A program made the translations under genes and the position numbers. Positions 11,847-24,986 of a stretch of DNA of 64,000 nt are shown here, piece after piece. The stretch's first letter is position 1. Every line of letters starts with the position of its first letter. The DNA comes from Pristionchus mayeri (taxonomy: Eukaryota; Nematoda; Chromadorea; Rhabditida; Neodiplogasteridae): contig BTRK01000006.1 in the NCBI GenBank assembly GCA_036245805.1, positions 34,104,901 to 34,168,900 of the forward strand. The letters run 5' to 3'. The notes under the pieces are model-generated. The model saw nothing but the letters and a program-made list of their open reading frames with translations. It did no database searches and had not been told where the DNA came from.

Positions 11847-14800
11847 TTACATTGCTCACCTCACAGCGGGGTAAGTGTCCACGGCAACCTCTATTGCTAC
11901 GAGTGTTGTGCTAACGAGCTAAACGCTCACGCAGTACATGGGCCTTGCAAACTGATGTGTACGGGCGGCCCCAACTAAACCCTAGCTCGGATAAGTTAGG
12001 GTAAACAGAGCACCAAACTGGCTGCGACAAGTCCCCCCACCCGCCCGAGTCCTCCGCGCCCCCTCCCTGCCCGTGTACGATGTCGCGCGGTGCATAGGGG
12101 GCAGGGCGATCCAATCTCGGAGCCCTCAGGACATCTTTCTGGACCCACCGACCACCCCCGAACCCCCCGTCACGACCAGGACTTCCGAGTATGCACCCTC
12201 AACGGCCGCACCATTGCATCCGAGGCTTCCATCGCCACCCTAGAACAGTCGTTCGAAGGGATTCGCTACGATGTAGTGTGCCTCCAGGAGACCAAGTCAC
12301 TGACTCTCGTCGAACGTACCCTCACTGAAGGCGCCCGACTCATCCTCGGACCTAAGGTGACTGGGAAAAACGTAGGCGGAGTTGGTTTCCTCATCCACCC
12401 GCGTCTCGTCCCCTCCATCCTCTCCTTCACCGTCCACTCCCCCCGTATCGCCGTCCTCCGCATTCGAATCGGCAGATCTTCTATCTCCGTCTTCTCCATC
12501 TACGCCCCCACTTCGGCAGCCAAATTGGAAGAGCGGGAATCCTTCTTCGAGGAGGTAGCCGCAGTCTACAGTGGAGAGAAGTCATTCTACCGTATCATCG
12601 GAGGAGATCTCAATCTGCGAGCCGGCCCAAGGAGAGACGGTGACTTCCGCACCGGCCCCTTCGTCAGCGACCCCAACGGAGATCCGGATGACCTACTCAG
12701 AGACTTCCTCTCTCGCACGCGCTCCTTCCATGCCAATTCCTTCTTCCAGAAGAAGGCGAGTAGGCGATGGACATGGGAGTCTGCGGGAGAAGCCAGAAAG
12801 ACCCGTCTCGAGTTAGACCACTTCATCACAAATCGCCGCTGGATGGCCCAAGACGTTTCGGTCGTGAGTGGATTCACATTCCCCTCCGACCACAGACTCG
12901 TCCGTGCACGGATTCGCCTGGATGTGAAGATTGAGAAGAGCTGGAGATACTCTAAGAGGAAGACGCCCCGTCCCGATATTGATCCCCTTCGATACGAGGA
13001 AGCCATCCGCAAGTACGAATGGAGAACGGACCCCGATCCCTCGAAGGACTACTCCCTCTTAGCCACTGGGCTGAAGGAGTGCTCCCGAAGAGCGGAAATC
13101 CCTCACGTCCCTCCTCCTCCTCGCCTCTCAGAGAAGTCTCGCTTCTGGATCCAGAGAAGAGGACAATGTAACCGAGACCCTACATGTTCTACCTTCGAGA
13201 AGGTGATGGCACATCGGACGTGCCAGGCCTCAGTCAAGTTGGACCTCAAGGAGCACCGCAAGAGAGTTTTGCTGAAGGCCGCCGAAGAGAAGAGATCACT
13301 CAAGAAGGCGAAGCAGTCTCTCCAATAGGGACGAACGCCGATGGACGCAGTGCTGGACCGAGATGGAGAGCCGATTACGAACCGCTCGGCGATGGAGCAT
13401 AGGATTCAGGAGTTCTACTCGGACCTGTTTCGATCGGACACCCAAGTTCCCCGCTGCCCTACCCCTCCGCCAACCACTCCACTGGCCATTCTCCCATCGG
13501 AGATTCGTTCCGCCATATCCTGGACGAAGAAGGATGGAGCACTCGGCCCCGACAGGATCAGCACAGCCATGCTTCGCAACGGTGGTCCCCCTCTCCACTC
13601 TCTCCTTGCCGGTCGATTTAGCCGCTACTTCGCCAACATGGACTTCCCCAGCCAGTGGAAAGGGTCGAACTCCATCCTCATCCACAAGAAAGGAGACCAC
13701 GCCGACCTCAACAACTTCCGCCCGATCGCCCTTCTTTCCATTCCATACAAGCTCTTCACAAAGGTGCTTGTTATGCGAATGGAACGGACGTTGGACGATG
13801 CTCAGCCAGTTGAGCAAGCAGGATTCCGCCGCCGGTTTGGATGCATCGACCATATCCACACCTTGTCCACCATCATCGAACACCATCGAGAGTTCCACCT
13901 TCCACTCGGCCTAGTCTTTGTCGACTACTGCAAGGCCTTCGACAGCGTGGAGGTGCCGGCAGTGCTCAATGCCCTTGCCCGATCTGGAGTCGACTCTTCC
14001 TACGTACAGTGCCTCGAGTCGCTGAATTCCGGTTGCTACACCGAGATGAAGCCATTCGACCGACCTGTTCGCATTCCAATCTGCAAGGGAGTACGGCAAG
14101 GAGACACGATCTCCCCCAAGCTCTTCACGGCCGCCCTGCAGGATTGCATGAGAGATCTCGACTGGAGCGAAGTCGGAGTCACCATCGACGGCAAGAACCT
14201 CTCCCATCTTCGCTTCGCCGACGACATCGTACTACTCGGGACGGATACATCAACTCTGGAAAGGATGCTGAATGAGCTAGCCGAGACAGGAGAGAAGATA
14301 GGTCTCTCCATCAACCGAAAGAAGACCCAATTGATGAAGAACGAGTGGTGTCCCGGCCCCGCCATCTCCCTCCACGGTGACCCACTCGAGGAGACGGACT
14401 CATACGTGTACCTCGGACGTGAGCTCCGTTGTGACGGATCCCTACGGACGGAGCTTCTGAGGAGGAAGAGAGCAGCCTGGGCCGCCTTCGGGAGCATCAG
14501 AGAGGTCACATCGCAACTCCAAGATGCGAAGCTACGCGCCTCTCTCTTCGACTCTCACGTCCTTCCAGCCCTCTGCTATGCTGCCGAAACTTGGCCTCTA
14601 ACGACGACAGTCCTCTCCTTCGTGCAGACTACTCATCGTGCTCTGGAGAGGTCACTTGTCGGGACGAGCCTTCACACGATGCGAGAAGCGAACCGAAGCA
14701 GCAAAGATATCCGACGCCTCTCCCTCCTCACCGACCCAGTCGACTACATCAGGAGAGCGAAGCATCGCTGGGCTGGACACGTACTGAGACGAGACGACGA

Positions 14801-15062
14801 TCGATGGTCTACGAGAGTCACGCAGTGGTTCCCTCCTCCCGATCTCACTCGCCCACAAGGAAGACCACCCGCCAGATGGAGAGATTCGATCGAGGAGTAC
14901 GCGAAGATGCCCTACAGCACCGGACGATCCACCAGATCTTCCGCTACGAGAGCCCCCTACCGCCATTGGACCACACGGGCACGCGATAGAGAAGACTGGC
15001 GGACTTGTGATCCACGCGGCACCGGCCGTTGAAGATGGATCTTCTAAGTATCTAAGTAAGTA
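11847..15062 (+). mobile_element. RTE-clade non-LTR retrotransposon, nearly full length
   Basis: About 3.2 kb, distinctly more GC-rich than its surroundings. One long reading frame (12090-15032) encodes an AP-type endonuclease followed by a reverse transcriptase. There is no separate gag-like ORF1, as is usual for the RTE clade. The 3' end is short tandem TAAG-type units (about 15045-15062) rather than poly(A), also RTE-like. The ten bases AGTTGTGCAG flank it at 11837-11846 and 15063-15072, a probable target-site duplication that defines the ends. The intact duplication and largely open frame suggest a fairly recent insertion. Confidence 0.85.
12090..15032 (+). pseudogene. RTE endonuclease/reverse transcriptase ORF broken by one stop codon
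   Basis: The endonuclease half (12090-13328, about 412 aa) shows VCLQETK, IYAPTSAAK, GGDLN and the terminal SDHRLV motif of the AP-endonuclease family. The RT half (from 13341, about 563 aa) shows FRPIALLS, VFVDYCKAFDS, a GVRQGDTISPKLF block and the catalytic box FADDIVLLG. Both halves are in the same frame and are separated by a single TAG at 13326-13328. The copy is therefore one ancestral protein of about 980 residues interrupted once, unless the stop is read through. Catalytic residues otherwise look intact. The C-terminal part after the RT has a WAGHVLRRDD motif, typical of RTE proteins. Confidence 0.9.
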
Positions 15063-15072
15063 AGTTGTGCAG

Positions 15073-16893
15073 AAATTTTCTGCAGCTCTTCGTAGGATAT
15101 TTCATCATTTCTCCACACCATCAAATATATGCTCCACTCTCAACTCATTTGTCTACTCACCATGCGCAGACCCTAAATAAGCTGAGCACCCTGAAAACTT
15201 GAGCCTGCAATCTTCCTTCTCCTATTTTGGATGTGGCTGGTGCTTTCTCTCTCGGAGAGACATGCTCTCTATCTGGGAAGGGAAGGGGTGAGAGATGGGG
15301 AAAGGGGGAGAATGGAAGGGGAGTGCCGCATCTTCTCACGAGTCATTCTTACCTCCCATCCTAAGCGTGCGAATCCGCTTCATCTCCTATTATTGTTTCC
15401 CGTTTTCTCCTTCTTCCGATTGGATCCTCTCCTATTTTCCTCCCTTTTACCTATCCTTGAGTGATCCAAAAATGAAAAAATTGGCAAAAAAATTGGCTGT
15501 TTCACATATACTGTATTTAATATATCAGGTTGAGTAGAAAGTTTTGTCGTATTTTTGATATTTAAACGTTTGGTTACTACTGTGGTTCAAACGGGTGCAT
15601 CATTTAGATATTCCAAGGAATACTATGAATAGTTCCGTGTTATAAATTAATGATGTTACGGACATCGCACTGGTAATATGTTGGGAGCTATGATTCGAAT
15701 AAGTTGATCATTTGCATTTCAATGACTCGCGATCTTTGACTTGCCGTCCATCTTAGAAGTTAGACAGGGCTGCGAGCAAGTGATCATTCAAATGTGCAAT
15801 GAAAGAGGAATAAAATAAGTGTAGCAGAAGGTATCATCAACAACAGGCCTTCCCATGAAGTGAAGCTTTTTAAGGGTCGGCGCAAGCCATGTGGGGTGAG
15901 AGGTAGAAAATGTGACCTCCGGGATGGGTCCTTTCGAGTTGGACCTTGAAATGATGTCAGTTGTGAACACAGACAACAACCATTTTATTGGTGCACAAAG
16001 TTTTGGGCTAGTTTGAATCAATGGATTTTTGACTTATTTGGTAAAATAATGGAATTTTTAGATAGCGAAAATGGCCTTTGGAATGTTATCCTGCATACTA
16101 TGCTGCAAGATCACGTGATCAATTGTGCTCATTTTTTGCGCAATCCACTTAGGATTCATCCCATGTAGTAACATTGCCTAGGCAAATGGAATAGCCTCGG
16201 AGAAGGGAAAAATTCAGAGACGCATTCATCATTGTGATATTGTGAGAATCTCTGTTTCAGCCGTGAAAATATTTTTCATATTTTCACACGCTTCGGAACT
16301 ATGACCCCATGGTTGATGATGGGGTAGTTCCCCCCAATAGTGATGTTGAGATTGCGCATAGTGGGGTTAAGGCTATTACCCGCTGCTAAAAGAGGGCGTT
16401 GAACGACTGACGATGTAGATTCATCAGAATGAATCTAATCAATTAGATTAAACCAATTATTAATGACTGTATCGAACCAACTTCGCATGGCGGTAGAAAA
16501 GGGACAAGTCCCTGATATGGATGCCCTAATTGATGTTTACCTAGCTTTGTTGTCAAAGTAGACATTAATAAGAACATCATTTTGTCATGAAAACATGAAC
16601 CCTCGTTGACGAACTTTTAGATTTAACTCGTTTAGACAGGCAGCGATTACCAAATCTAAATCATATCTAAAATGTCCCCTAGCGTATCTCATTAACTTGA
16701 AAACTAGGGCATTTGCTTTTGATAAAGAAATGAGAACGAAAGTATTGAAATGAGCCCTCAAAATGCGACAGAACTTTCTACTCAACCTAATACCAATTCA
16801 TCCATTTCGCTATGATGATGTCATCTCCTTTCTTCTCAGATTCATAATTCTCACTCTGGCCGGGAGTCTTCGGGCGGGGGGACGAGGAGCCGA
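15073..16893. other. Intergenic region upstream of the mGluR gene
   Basis: Most of this stretch is the TIR element at 15523-16792. The remainder (15073-15522 and 16793-16893) shows no exon chain. The last 100 bases should contain the 5' end of the receptor gene, but I see no clear core promoter motif. Confidence 0.5.
15523..16792. mobile_element. Mariner-sized TIR element, transposase not recognisable
   Basis: The left end AGGTTGAGTAGAAAGTTTTG (from about 15527) is mirrored at the right end by its reverse complement near 16770-16789, with one mismatch. TA dinucleotides flank both sides. The length of about 1.27 kb equals a typical mariner element, but reading all frames gave only short broken ORFs with no catalytic motif, so this is either a decayed copy or a nonautonomous derivative. 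Confidence 0.6.
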
Positions 16894-19800
16894 ATGCTAT
16901 CCGTCATCCTCATCATGGTTCATGTCGGAACCTCAATACAGACCGCAGCCCAGGTATCTATTTTCTTCTGGAAGTATGTTGAAGGAGAAAACATGCCAAG
17001 AATTTAAACATTTTCCACAGCGTATTCAACTCAAGCAACTTGTGATCGATAATGAGTGAGTGTTCCATCACAGATGAACCAGATTCCCCTCGTCTCCGAG
17101 ACACCCATCGATATGCAGAGTGAAGTAACAGTAGCATCTGTAGTGCAACAAGATGAAATCTACTCTTCCGCTCCTTCAATTCCACCTGTGAGTCAATTTT
17201 GTCAATTGAGATGGAGATTCATCAGAGGACCAAACAACATAAACTTTTAAAAAAATAACATTCATGTTACTTGAAATAAGTTGCTGGAGATGGCCTCGAC
17301 TCTTGATGAAAATCTTTGAATTTTGAAGCAAATGTAAGCCTATTATAATTTCTCTGATCGAGTGACACTGAGGAATGTGAGAGTCTCCCGACGAAACTGC
17401 TTCATTATTGATGTGCCTGAGTGGACAACGGGTTGTTATGGACGCATTCTCGAGTGTCTACGAATTGGGACAAAACAAATCTGGAGTATTGCCACCTCTG
17501 ACTGCAGATTCGATCGATTCGCATCGACGGTGACATCATTCTGGGCGGAGTCTTCCCCGTTCACTCGAAGGAGACACGCAACTATTACAGTAACAAGATA
17601 TGCGGGGATATCGCAGAGACGAGGTGGGCAGCGGATTGAGTGATCATAGTAGAGGAGCCAGAATTATGTCATTCAAAGGGAATTGTTCAGAGGTGTCCAT
17701 CGAGTAGAAGCGATGCTGTACGCCATCGATAAAGTGAACAACGACTCGAATCTACTACGAGGCATGAAACTAGTGAGTTGTTCACCCATGGATCAGGAAG
17801 AACTTATAGGCAACTGAAACCCACACTTTGCCCCGGTCTATAATCAGTGAAAAAAAGTGTGCAAGCAATTCCCACTCTCCACTCGCATCCTATTCGTCAT
17901 CTTCTCAGCTTCTAATCTCACTCGCGAGGGGATCAAAAAGACCAGAAAATTGGAAAAAAAAAGAATGAGAAAATATTCAGGGCGCTCTTATAATGGATTC
18001 CTGCTCGACGCCTGCATTCGCATTGAATCAATCACTAGACTTCGTGAGGGATCTTATCGGTGAGGAATAATTGTACCCATAATGAGAATTCTGAAAAATG
18101 AAAGAAAACTTTGAGGATAAGTGGGGAAGTAGTACAAAGTGTAGCATATGAAGTCCTTTCATTGAATAATTGTCAGGAACAAGCGACCTCTCTGGGTATC
18201 AGTGTAGTGATGGGAGGGCTCCAGTCGATAAGCAGAGCTTCCGGAAGAGTGTCGCTGCGGTAGTGGGAGGCAGCTACAGCTCAGTCACTGTCCAGGTCAG
18301 CTCACTTCCTACCTAATCACTCACTTCGTTCACCTAATCACAGAGATAGTAGCGCAAACAACTATTCGATGCACTCATAGTTGTTTCTGGTAGATAATCA
18401 CAGTGCATTTCAGGTGGCGAACCTTCTGCGGCTCTTTCAAATCGCTCAAATCTCACCAGCGAGTACCAACAACGATCTGTCCGATAAGAAGCGATTCGAG
18501 TTCTTCGCGAGAACAGTTCCCAGTGATCACTACCAGGTGAGAACCAGTCTATCCATCTTCCATCTCAATGCACAACTGCAGGCGCGGGCGATGGTTTCGA
18601 TCGCGCGGGAGTTCAACTGGACGTATGTCTCTCTGCTGTACACTGCTGATGAATACGGCGACCAAGGAGCAGACTCATTCAAAGTTGCAGCCAAAGACAC
18701 CAATAACGGGGTTCGTTTCACATATATTGTAGATAATTGCAAATGTCTTAATTTGTTCTTCAGACGTACCGTCAAATCTGCATCGACGACAGTAAGAGAG
18801 TGGACACTGAGAAGGAGAAAGAGACAAAGAAGGCCATCCATGAACTCATGCAGAAGTTAGTTTACTGCATCGTGTATCTGGGCTGTTCAAAAATTTCTCG
18901 ATCTCTCGTTTCGCAATGCTCTCTCGCTTGTTCAGACCGACGAGAGAGCATTGCAAACAGATTTATCTAGAAATTTTTGCACAGCCCAGTTGTATATGTA
19001 GGGACCACAACGTGGATTGCCCAAATGTCGTAGTTAACGGCAAACATTGCGCAAAATGTCCGTGAGGAACCTAATAAGATGATACTTTTGACCGTTTGTC
19101 GATATCTCAACTCTAACTCGTGCTATGGCTCGAACAGTGTTCCCGAGTAATTCAACGGGTCATCGTCGAAAGGTGTATGTGGGCGGAGCCTATTCCGATG
19201 CCTAGTAATCAAGTATTGTCAGAGGAACTGCTCTAGCACCTGTCCGCATTGTGTAGTGGTGAAGCTCATTGGCCTTGTGTCTCGGGACCGTGTGTTCGTT
19301 CCCCCTTTCGTACTAGACTTTTCCAGTTAGCAGAGATAAACAGCGGAAGTCGTATTCCAATAAATACGCGTACTGTCCGATAGTTTTTTTGCAAACGACT
19401 ATTCGAACTTAAATCTTTTTTTATATTTTATTTGTACTGAAGTGGTGATAAAAATCAGGGGAACCTTGCTGGACTTATGCGAAAGACGAATATTCATCGG
19501 AAGTGCAAAAATTGGAGAATGCATGACTTTCCAATCGATTTTTTGTATATTAAAACAAAACAGATCATGATCGCCATTTCGTAGATTGTAAAGACTGATG
19601 AGACCTACAGAAAAATGACTTGCACTAAGAATTTGGTTACGAATTCGCTTAGTCGTTTGGAGTGCCAGATTTTGGGATACTCTTTCTCCCTCAAAGTGGG
19701 CGGAGCTTGCGGTCTCTATGTATATGCGCCATTTTCTGAAAATTGGTTATCATTGTAAATGTTTTGTAATTATAACTTATGTATTCAGGATGCAGACTTC

Positions 19801-22800
19801 GAATGACTACGGATGGGGACAAGTAATCGTTCTCTTCGCTAACACGGACAGCATTCAGAAGATTATGAACATCACTTCGCAAGTGATGGAGGAGATGGGA
19901 GAATGGAAGGTGAATGGAAAGAAGAAGAAGATCATCTGGTAAGCACTTGAGTTGAGAATTATTAGCGTCTAGATTTGGATCATCTTGAAATTATCTTACT
20001 GACCGGCCATCTCTCTGGAAGAATAATGATGAATACTCTCTTGAGAACCAAATTGTAGGCTAGCGAGTGAGGGATGGGATCGGAACAACAAGAATTACAT
20101 GGTGGACAGTCTATGGAAAGCAGCCGATGGTGCCATTGTTCTCATGCTGAAGTCACCCAGCATTCCTGGTTTCGATGAGGTTTGCTATTCTTCTGTGATT
20201 AGATACTTGAGATAATAATATCACAACGATTTTGGAAAAAGTGCCTATTGGAATCAGCCCTGTAAATGCATAATAAACATAGTTGCCCAACACTGGCGGC
20301 GAGGTGTTTTCAGACCATAACCCCCTATACGTCCCTGCGGAGAGCGCCCCTCAAAACAGGGGCGCTCTCCGCAACCATGGGTAGGGGTTCATGGGTGTCG
20401 CCGCCGGCGTGGGCAACTATGATAATAAATCATGAACTTCAGTACTACAAGAGCCTACGACCTGGAACACCTACGTTCGACCGAAACAGTACGCATAAGT
20501 ATCTTCAGCTATTCCAGTTAAATTACGACGATTTCGCAAATCTGACTTTGAAACTCGTTGCTTTCGATAATATTCCTTGCAGGTTGGTTGAAGGAACTCT
20601 GGCGTGAGAAGTACAATTGCCGATTCTCAGACGACCCAGAGTGGAATGGAAGAGACCGGTTGGTACTCTTAGTGGAGCATCGAAATATCAATCATTATCT
20701 ATCCAAGTTCTGTGAGATGAGCATGAGAACTGAAGAAATGCAAATTGTTTCTAGATGCGAGAAGAAGATGCACACGGGTGCCTTCCACGCTGACGACAAA
20801 GTCCAGTTCACCATCAACGCCGTCTATGCCATTGCATACGCATTGGATGTGAGTGACCTGTGCCTGATACGGAAGATGTGAAAATATTTTATACTAATAA
20901 AACAGTATCTGAAGCATTAGAGTTGTCTGATTACTCCTGAAACTTATTTCGATCTTGAGGCGATGTATCGGGACGAATGCCCGTCTCAAATGGTCCAGAA
21001 CACGTGGATTACGAGGAACTCGCCCAAGATTCTTCACTGTGATGCGATGAACAAAATCGACGGGACTAAATTCTACAAGAACTATCTCCTCAAAGTGAAC
21101 TTCAACGGTATCGTCCTCCATGGTTCCTCTGATGATCGTCCATCCGTAGATTCGGCAAACACTCCCTTTCGCTTCACTCCCGAGGGCGACGGCCCCGCCA
21201 GCTACACCATCCTCAACTACCAACCCGACCTGGACGAGGTTTGAGTCGATAATTCAAAACAATAAAGCATGTTGCAATGAGAACCTTCAGAAAGGGAATA
21301 TCGATCTCAACTCAACAAAGGCTCCATACGTCGAAGTGGGAGAGTGGCTGGAAGGGAAGGTGAACTATTTCGACGATCAATTGAAGTCACCATCCAACTT
21401 TTAGTTGACAATCAACCACTCTCTGATGCACTGGAACGTGCGGAACGATGAACTTCCTGAGGATAAGCGGATTAAGAATCCTCAGCCTGCTTCTGTCTGC
21501 ATGGAGGAGTGCAAGCCGCATCAGAGGAAGCAGATCACTGTCAGATCAGCCATCCATATTGAAAACTCATTTCAGACAAAAATGTTTGCGATTCGACATA
21601 ATGTCCAGACAGTTTATTGTTGTGAAGAGAACCAGCATGTTGCGAGAAGAGAACCAGAAGCTGTTGTTCAGGACAACTGCTGTTGGGCGTGCGTCGACTG
21701 TCATCCCTACCAGTACAAACCGAACGAGACGACTTGCGTAGACTGCGAGTTGGGGCTGAAACCATCCTTCGACTGGTCGAGGTAACTTATTTCTATCTAT
21801 GATATTTAGAATCAATGATTTCACATGGGAAGTGTCAGCAAGTGAGTCTCTCCAGATGCGTCAAGGTGGAGAAGCTGGTGTACATGGAGTGGGGGACGCC
21901 GTATGCCATCGTTCCTTCGATCATGGCGACACTCGGAATCGTCGCCACTCTATTCGTCATCGGCGTCTTCGTTCAGTGAGCACTCCAAGAACTAAAGTGT
22001 CGTTACCCATACCGTTCAGGAACAACGAGACACCGGTAGTCAAGGCCTCAGGACGGGAGCTCTCGTACATTCTTCTGGGGGCGATGATCCTCTGCTATAT
22101 GATGACCTTCGTCTTGCTAGCCAAACCGAGTGCAGTCACATGCGGAATCAAACGAATCGGTAGGAGGGTTCCTTCTCTTCTCCTTCATCAGTTTCGATGC
22201 AGGCATCGGCTTCGCTTTCTCCACTCTCTACGCAGCGATGTTCGTGAAGACGAATCGGATTGCCAGGATATTCGCTCAGGTATGAAAAGTTTGCGATTGT
22301 TATGTTATATGGCTGTTCTGTTTGCAACCGAATGCACTGCTTCAGGCGACTCGAACGGCGGTTCGTCCGTGCTGCATCTCTCCCCTATCGCAGGTTGGCC
22401 TCACTGCTGCACTCGTCGGATTCCAACTAGGATACTGCCTCATCTGGCTGATGGTCAAACCCGCAGGTTAGCATTAGCAGAATTCGATACTGGTTTACTT
22501 GAAAATCATCGAAAATTTAGACAGTAGTGGTGTTTTTGAGGCGTCAAAGAGGACTTCGAGTTGGTGGGTCGATTCACGGCGGTGCTCACTTGCAATGTCC
22601 CCGACCATCACTTCCTCTACTCACTCATCTATGACGTCATCCTCGTCGTGTTGTGCACTGTCTATGCTGTGAAGACGAGGCAGGTCAGAGAATTCTCTTC
22701 TTCTTCGAGTTCATCCGTGATATTATAATCGCAGGTGCCCGAGAACTTCAACGAGACTAAGTTCATCGGGTTCTCGATGTACACCACCTGCGTCTTATGG

Positions 22801-23716
22801 GTGGCATGGATCTCGTTCTACTTCGGAACGAAGAGCAACTTCATGGTACTTTCTTCATGGTAATTTGCCTGTCAAAATAATTATGCCGATTCAGCTGCAA
22901 ATTTCCTCGCTCAGTATCTGCATATCAATGTCTGCGAATGTAGCGCTCGTCTGCATCTTTTCACCAAAGGTCATTAAAAATATTCTAAACAATTCAATAG
23001 TTCTGTGCATTGTTAATGTAATGCGGCTACATAGGGAGTCAAAATAACATAATGTCAGGTGTGGATCATTCTCTTCGAGAAGCACAAGAACGTCCGCAAG
23101 CCAGATGGCGAGTACATGCTCAGCAAGAGGTAAGCATTTGGGGTAAAATCATTTATTTTCCAATTATTCACTTCTCTCTGTAGAAGTAAATCGTCTGTAA
23201 TGGGGCCTCGACCAGTCCTCTCAGTTGAGACGACGTAGGTGTAAGTTGGAGATGGTCGATTTGCATCCCCTTTCGCTCACTGTCTCTAGACTCATTTCAC
23301 GCCGTTCCTTTCACGGGTTTATCCTCGCTTTTAGCGGTGCGACCACTAGATCTGTTGCCGTCCAAACAATCATCGCTATTGGGAGACTCGACTTGTGACG
23401 TATAACATTCTTCGTAGATTGAATCTCATCTCGAGACCACTGATTCTCCCTCCTCTCCCTCCACTCACTCAGGCTAACACCCCAATCCTGTCGCAAACCG
23501 AGACCCTGCTTCCAGATTCCACTGACAGTCGCTTCAACCTTTTTCCTAGATTCTCTTCCCCTCTTTCCGCTTTTAGATTCCCGTTTCTAGTGCCGTGTGA
23601 TCGATTCGTCGTTCAGTTCCAGGTCCTTCAACAACAATCGGGCGAATTCAACATATCTGACGAGTGACGAGCCCTCCCAATACACTGCACTCCTTGCTGA
23701 GCAGAGGAGAAAGTGA
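16894..23716 (+). CDS. mgl-1: Metabotropic glutamate receptor, group II-like (class C GPCR)
   Basis: Model of 28 exons (first 16894-16953, last 23623-23716), all in phase, giving about 998 aa. A signal peptide ([14 protein letters not shown]) precedes the Venus-flytrap domain, which has [56 protein letters not shown] and [11 protein letters not shown] cysteine-rich domain follows (CCWACVDC), then seven transmembrane segments with [46 protein letters not shown] and a short tail ending LLAEQRRK. Wording such as VANLLRLFQ and VVKASGREL is closest to vertebrate mGluR2/3, hence the mgl-1 suggestion; paralogue assignment is inference. It should sense glutamate at the neuronal surface and couple to Gi/o. 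Oddities: the usual acidic SDGW is SEGW, and the basic residue after CDAM is N. There is no Homer-binding motif. Introns hold a MITE, a tRNA-like sequence and a hairpin element. Confidence 0.93.
18879..18989. repeat. MITE in an mGluR intron
   Basis: Inverted ends CTGGGCTGTNCAAAAATTTCT at both sides enclose a second inverted repeat (GCAATGCTCTCTCG and its complement), so the whole 110 bp folds back. It lies in the intron between receptor exons 18764-18855 and 19789-19938. Confidence 0.75.
19235..19312 (+). repeat. tRNA-like sequence in an mGluR intron
   Basis: An A-box-like segment (TGTGTAGTGGTGAAGC) and a B-box-like segment (GTGTTCGTTCCCC) occur at tRNA spacing on the + strand. Stems are imperfect. 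It is probably a tRNA-derived SINE or decayed tRNA. Confidence 0.4.
20279..20420. repeat. Hairpin element with ATAGTTGCCCA ends, in an mGluR intron
   Basis: The ends ATAGTTGCCCA and TGGGCAACTAT are complementary, and the interior repeats the inversion (GGAGAGCGCCCC with its complement around CAAAA). A related copy lies at 63649-63746. Its GC-rich arms end only 20 bp before receptor exon 20443-20488. Confidence 0.8.
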
Positions 23717-24986
23717 GATGAGATGGATGGAGGAATGAGAGAAAGAGTATCATTGTCGGGCAGTGAACAAATATCCATGACACTGTGACTATTAACTCTC
23801 CCCACTTGTTAATCACTCCTAGTCTAGAGGGTCTGTCGAGTAACAACTTGTGCGTGATTACTTGTTGTTCATCTACTTACCACAGGGCAAAAAATACAAT
23901 GACAGACTTGGAAATGAGTCACCCTCCAGTAGGTGCTGTCTTTTCGGGTAAACAGTGGGCTTAACGAGAATAGATAAGAATCTGTTTACTTGGAAATACT
24001 CTACTGAGAACGCCATAAACTTTCCATCATTTTATAGTTCACAAATAAGAATTTCATTTGAAAAACTTTTTAGTGAACATTGTCGTTACACTCTTTTCTG
24101 CTCTAACTTCCAATGATAATTGACTTGCAGATCTGAGTATTCTTCGACGCGTAAACTCTCCCAACCCAGTACTGGCAGCAGTGCCCAGGACACTTTCCTA
24201 TAAACTCCTTCCCATTGTTCTACATTTCACTCCCGGGTACACTCTCATCATTCGAAATCTCGTCATTAAAACATCGAATCCAATGATATCCTTACAAATC
24301 AAGTACCGCTGCTGATTCTTGCCCGATTATCCGCTGTTTTTTCCCGTGCTTTTTACTTCGTTTACTTGCCATTTGTATGTATCGATGACGATATGGAAAG
24401 TATAAATATCTTGATCGAACAGGTGCGTTCACAATGTCATTCCGATTTGATCTGTACTAGCAATTCTGTAGCTACACTGCTCTCTCCTCTACTCTCCTAT
24501 GAATAGCTGACGTACTTTCGGCACAGACGTTCGTTGTAATCATGCACCACGCGTTGAGGGCGTGAACTAGCCAGGGAATTAGAATGGTGCATATAATTCT
24601 TGGGTTTTGCATTCATCATTGATCTCACTGTAATCTAGAAATATATAAAAATATGAATGAATTGTCACAGTGCCGCCCATGGCTTGAATTAGAATGAATT
24701 GCTTAAAATAGACATATCGATTCCTTCATGTTGATACAGATATTTTGATTGTTTATCTTCGGATCTTTCTCTTCATCCCCAAAATAGGTATCGGTTCTGT
24801 TCCTGCTTCATTTTTTCTAACGAGCGAACACATTTATCCGATGAGGGAATTCCGCAACCCCGAGATGGAAATTGAAACAATAATCAAAGCAATTCTGGAA
24901 GTAGCATAGCGAATCTCCACACGGAAAGAAGCGAAGAGGGAGAGGGCTCTCCTTAAATCAGATATTCTTCAAATATATTCAAATAA
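23717..24986. other. Intergenic region, convergent gene ends
   Basis: This lies between the 3' end of the + strand glutamate receptor and the 3' end of the - strand secreted orphan. It should contain both 3' UTRs. I see no exon, repeat or RNA gene in it. Confidence 0.5.

Noticed and set aside
13296..13898. 200-codon frame antisense to the RTE element
   Set aside because: It is a shadow of the GC-rich RT coding frame, which shows clear catalytic motifs on the + strand.
15788..16785. Short minus-strand frames as a mariner transposase
   Set aside because: No catalytic DD(D/E) context or HDNARPH-like motif could be read in any frame, so only the inverted ends are claimed.
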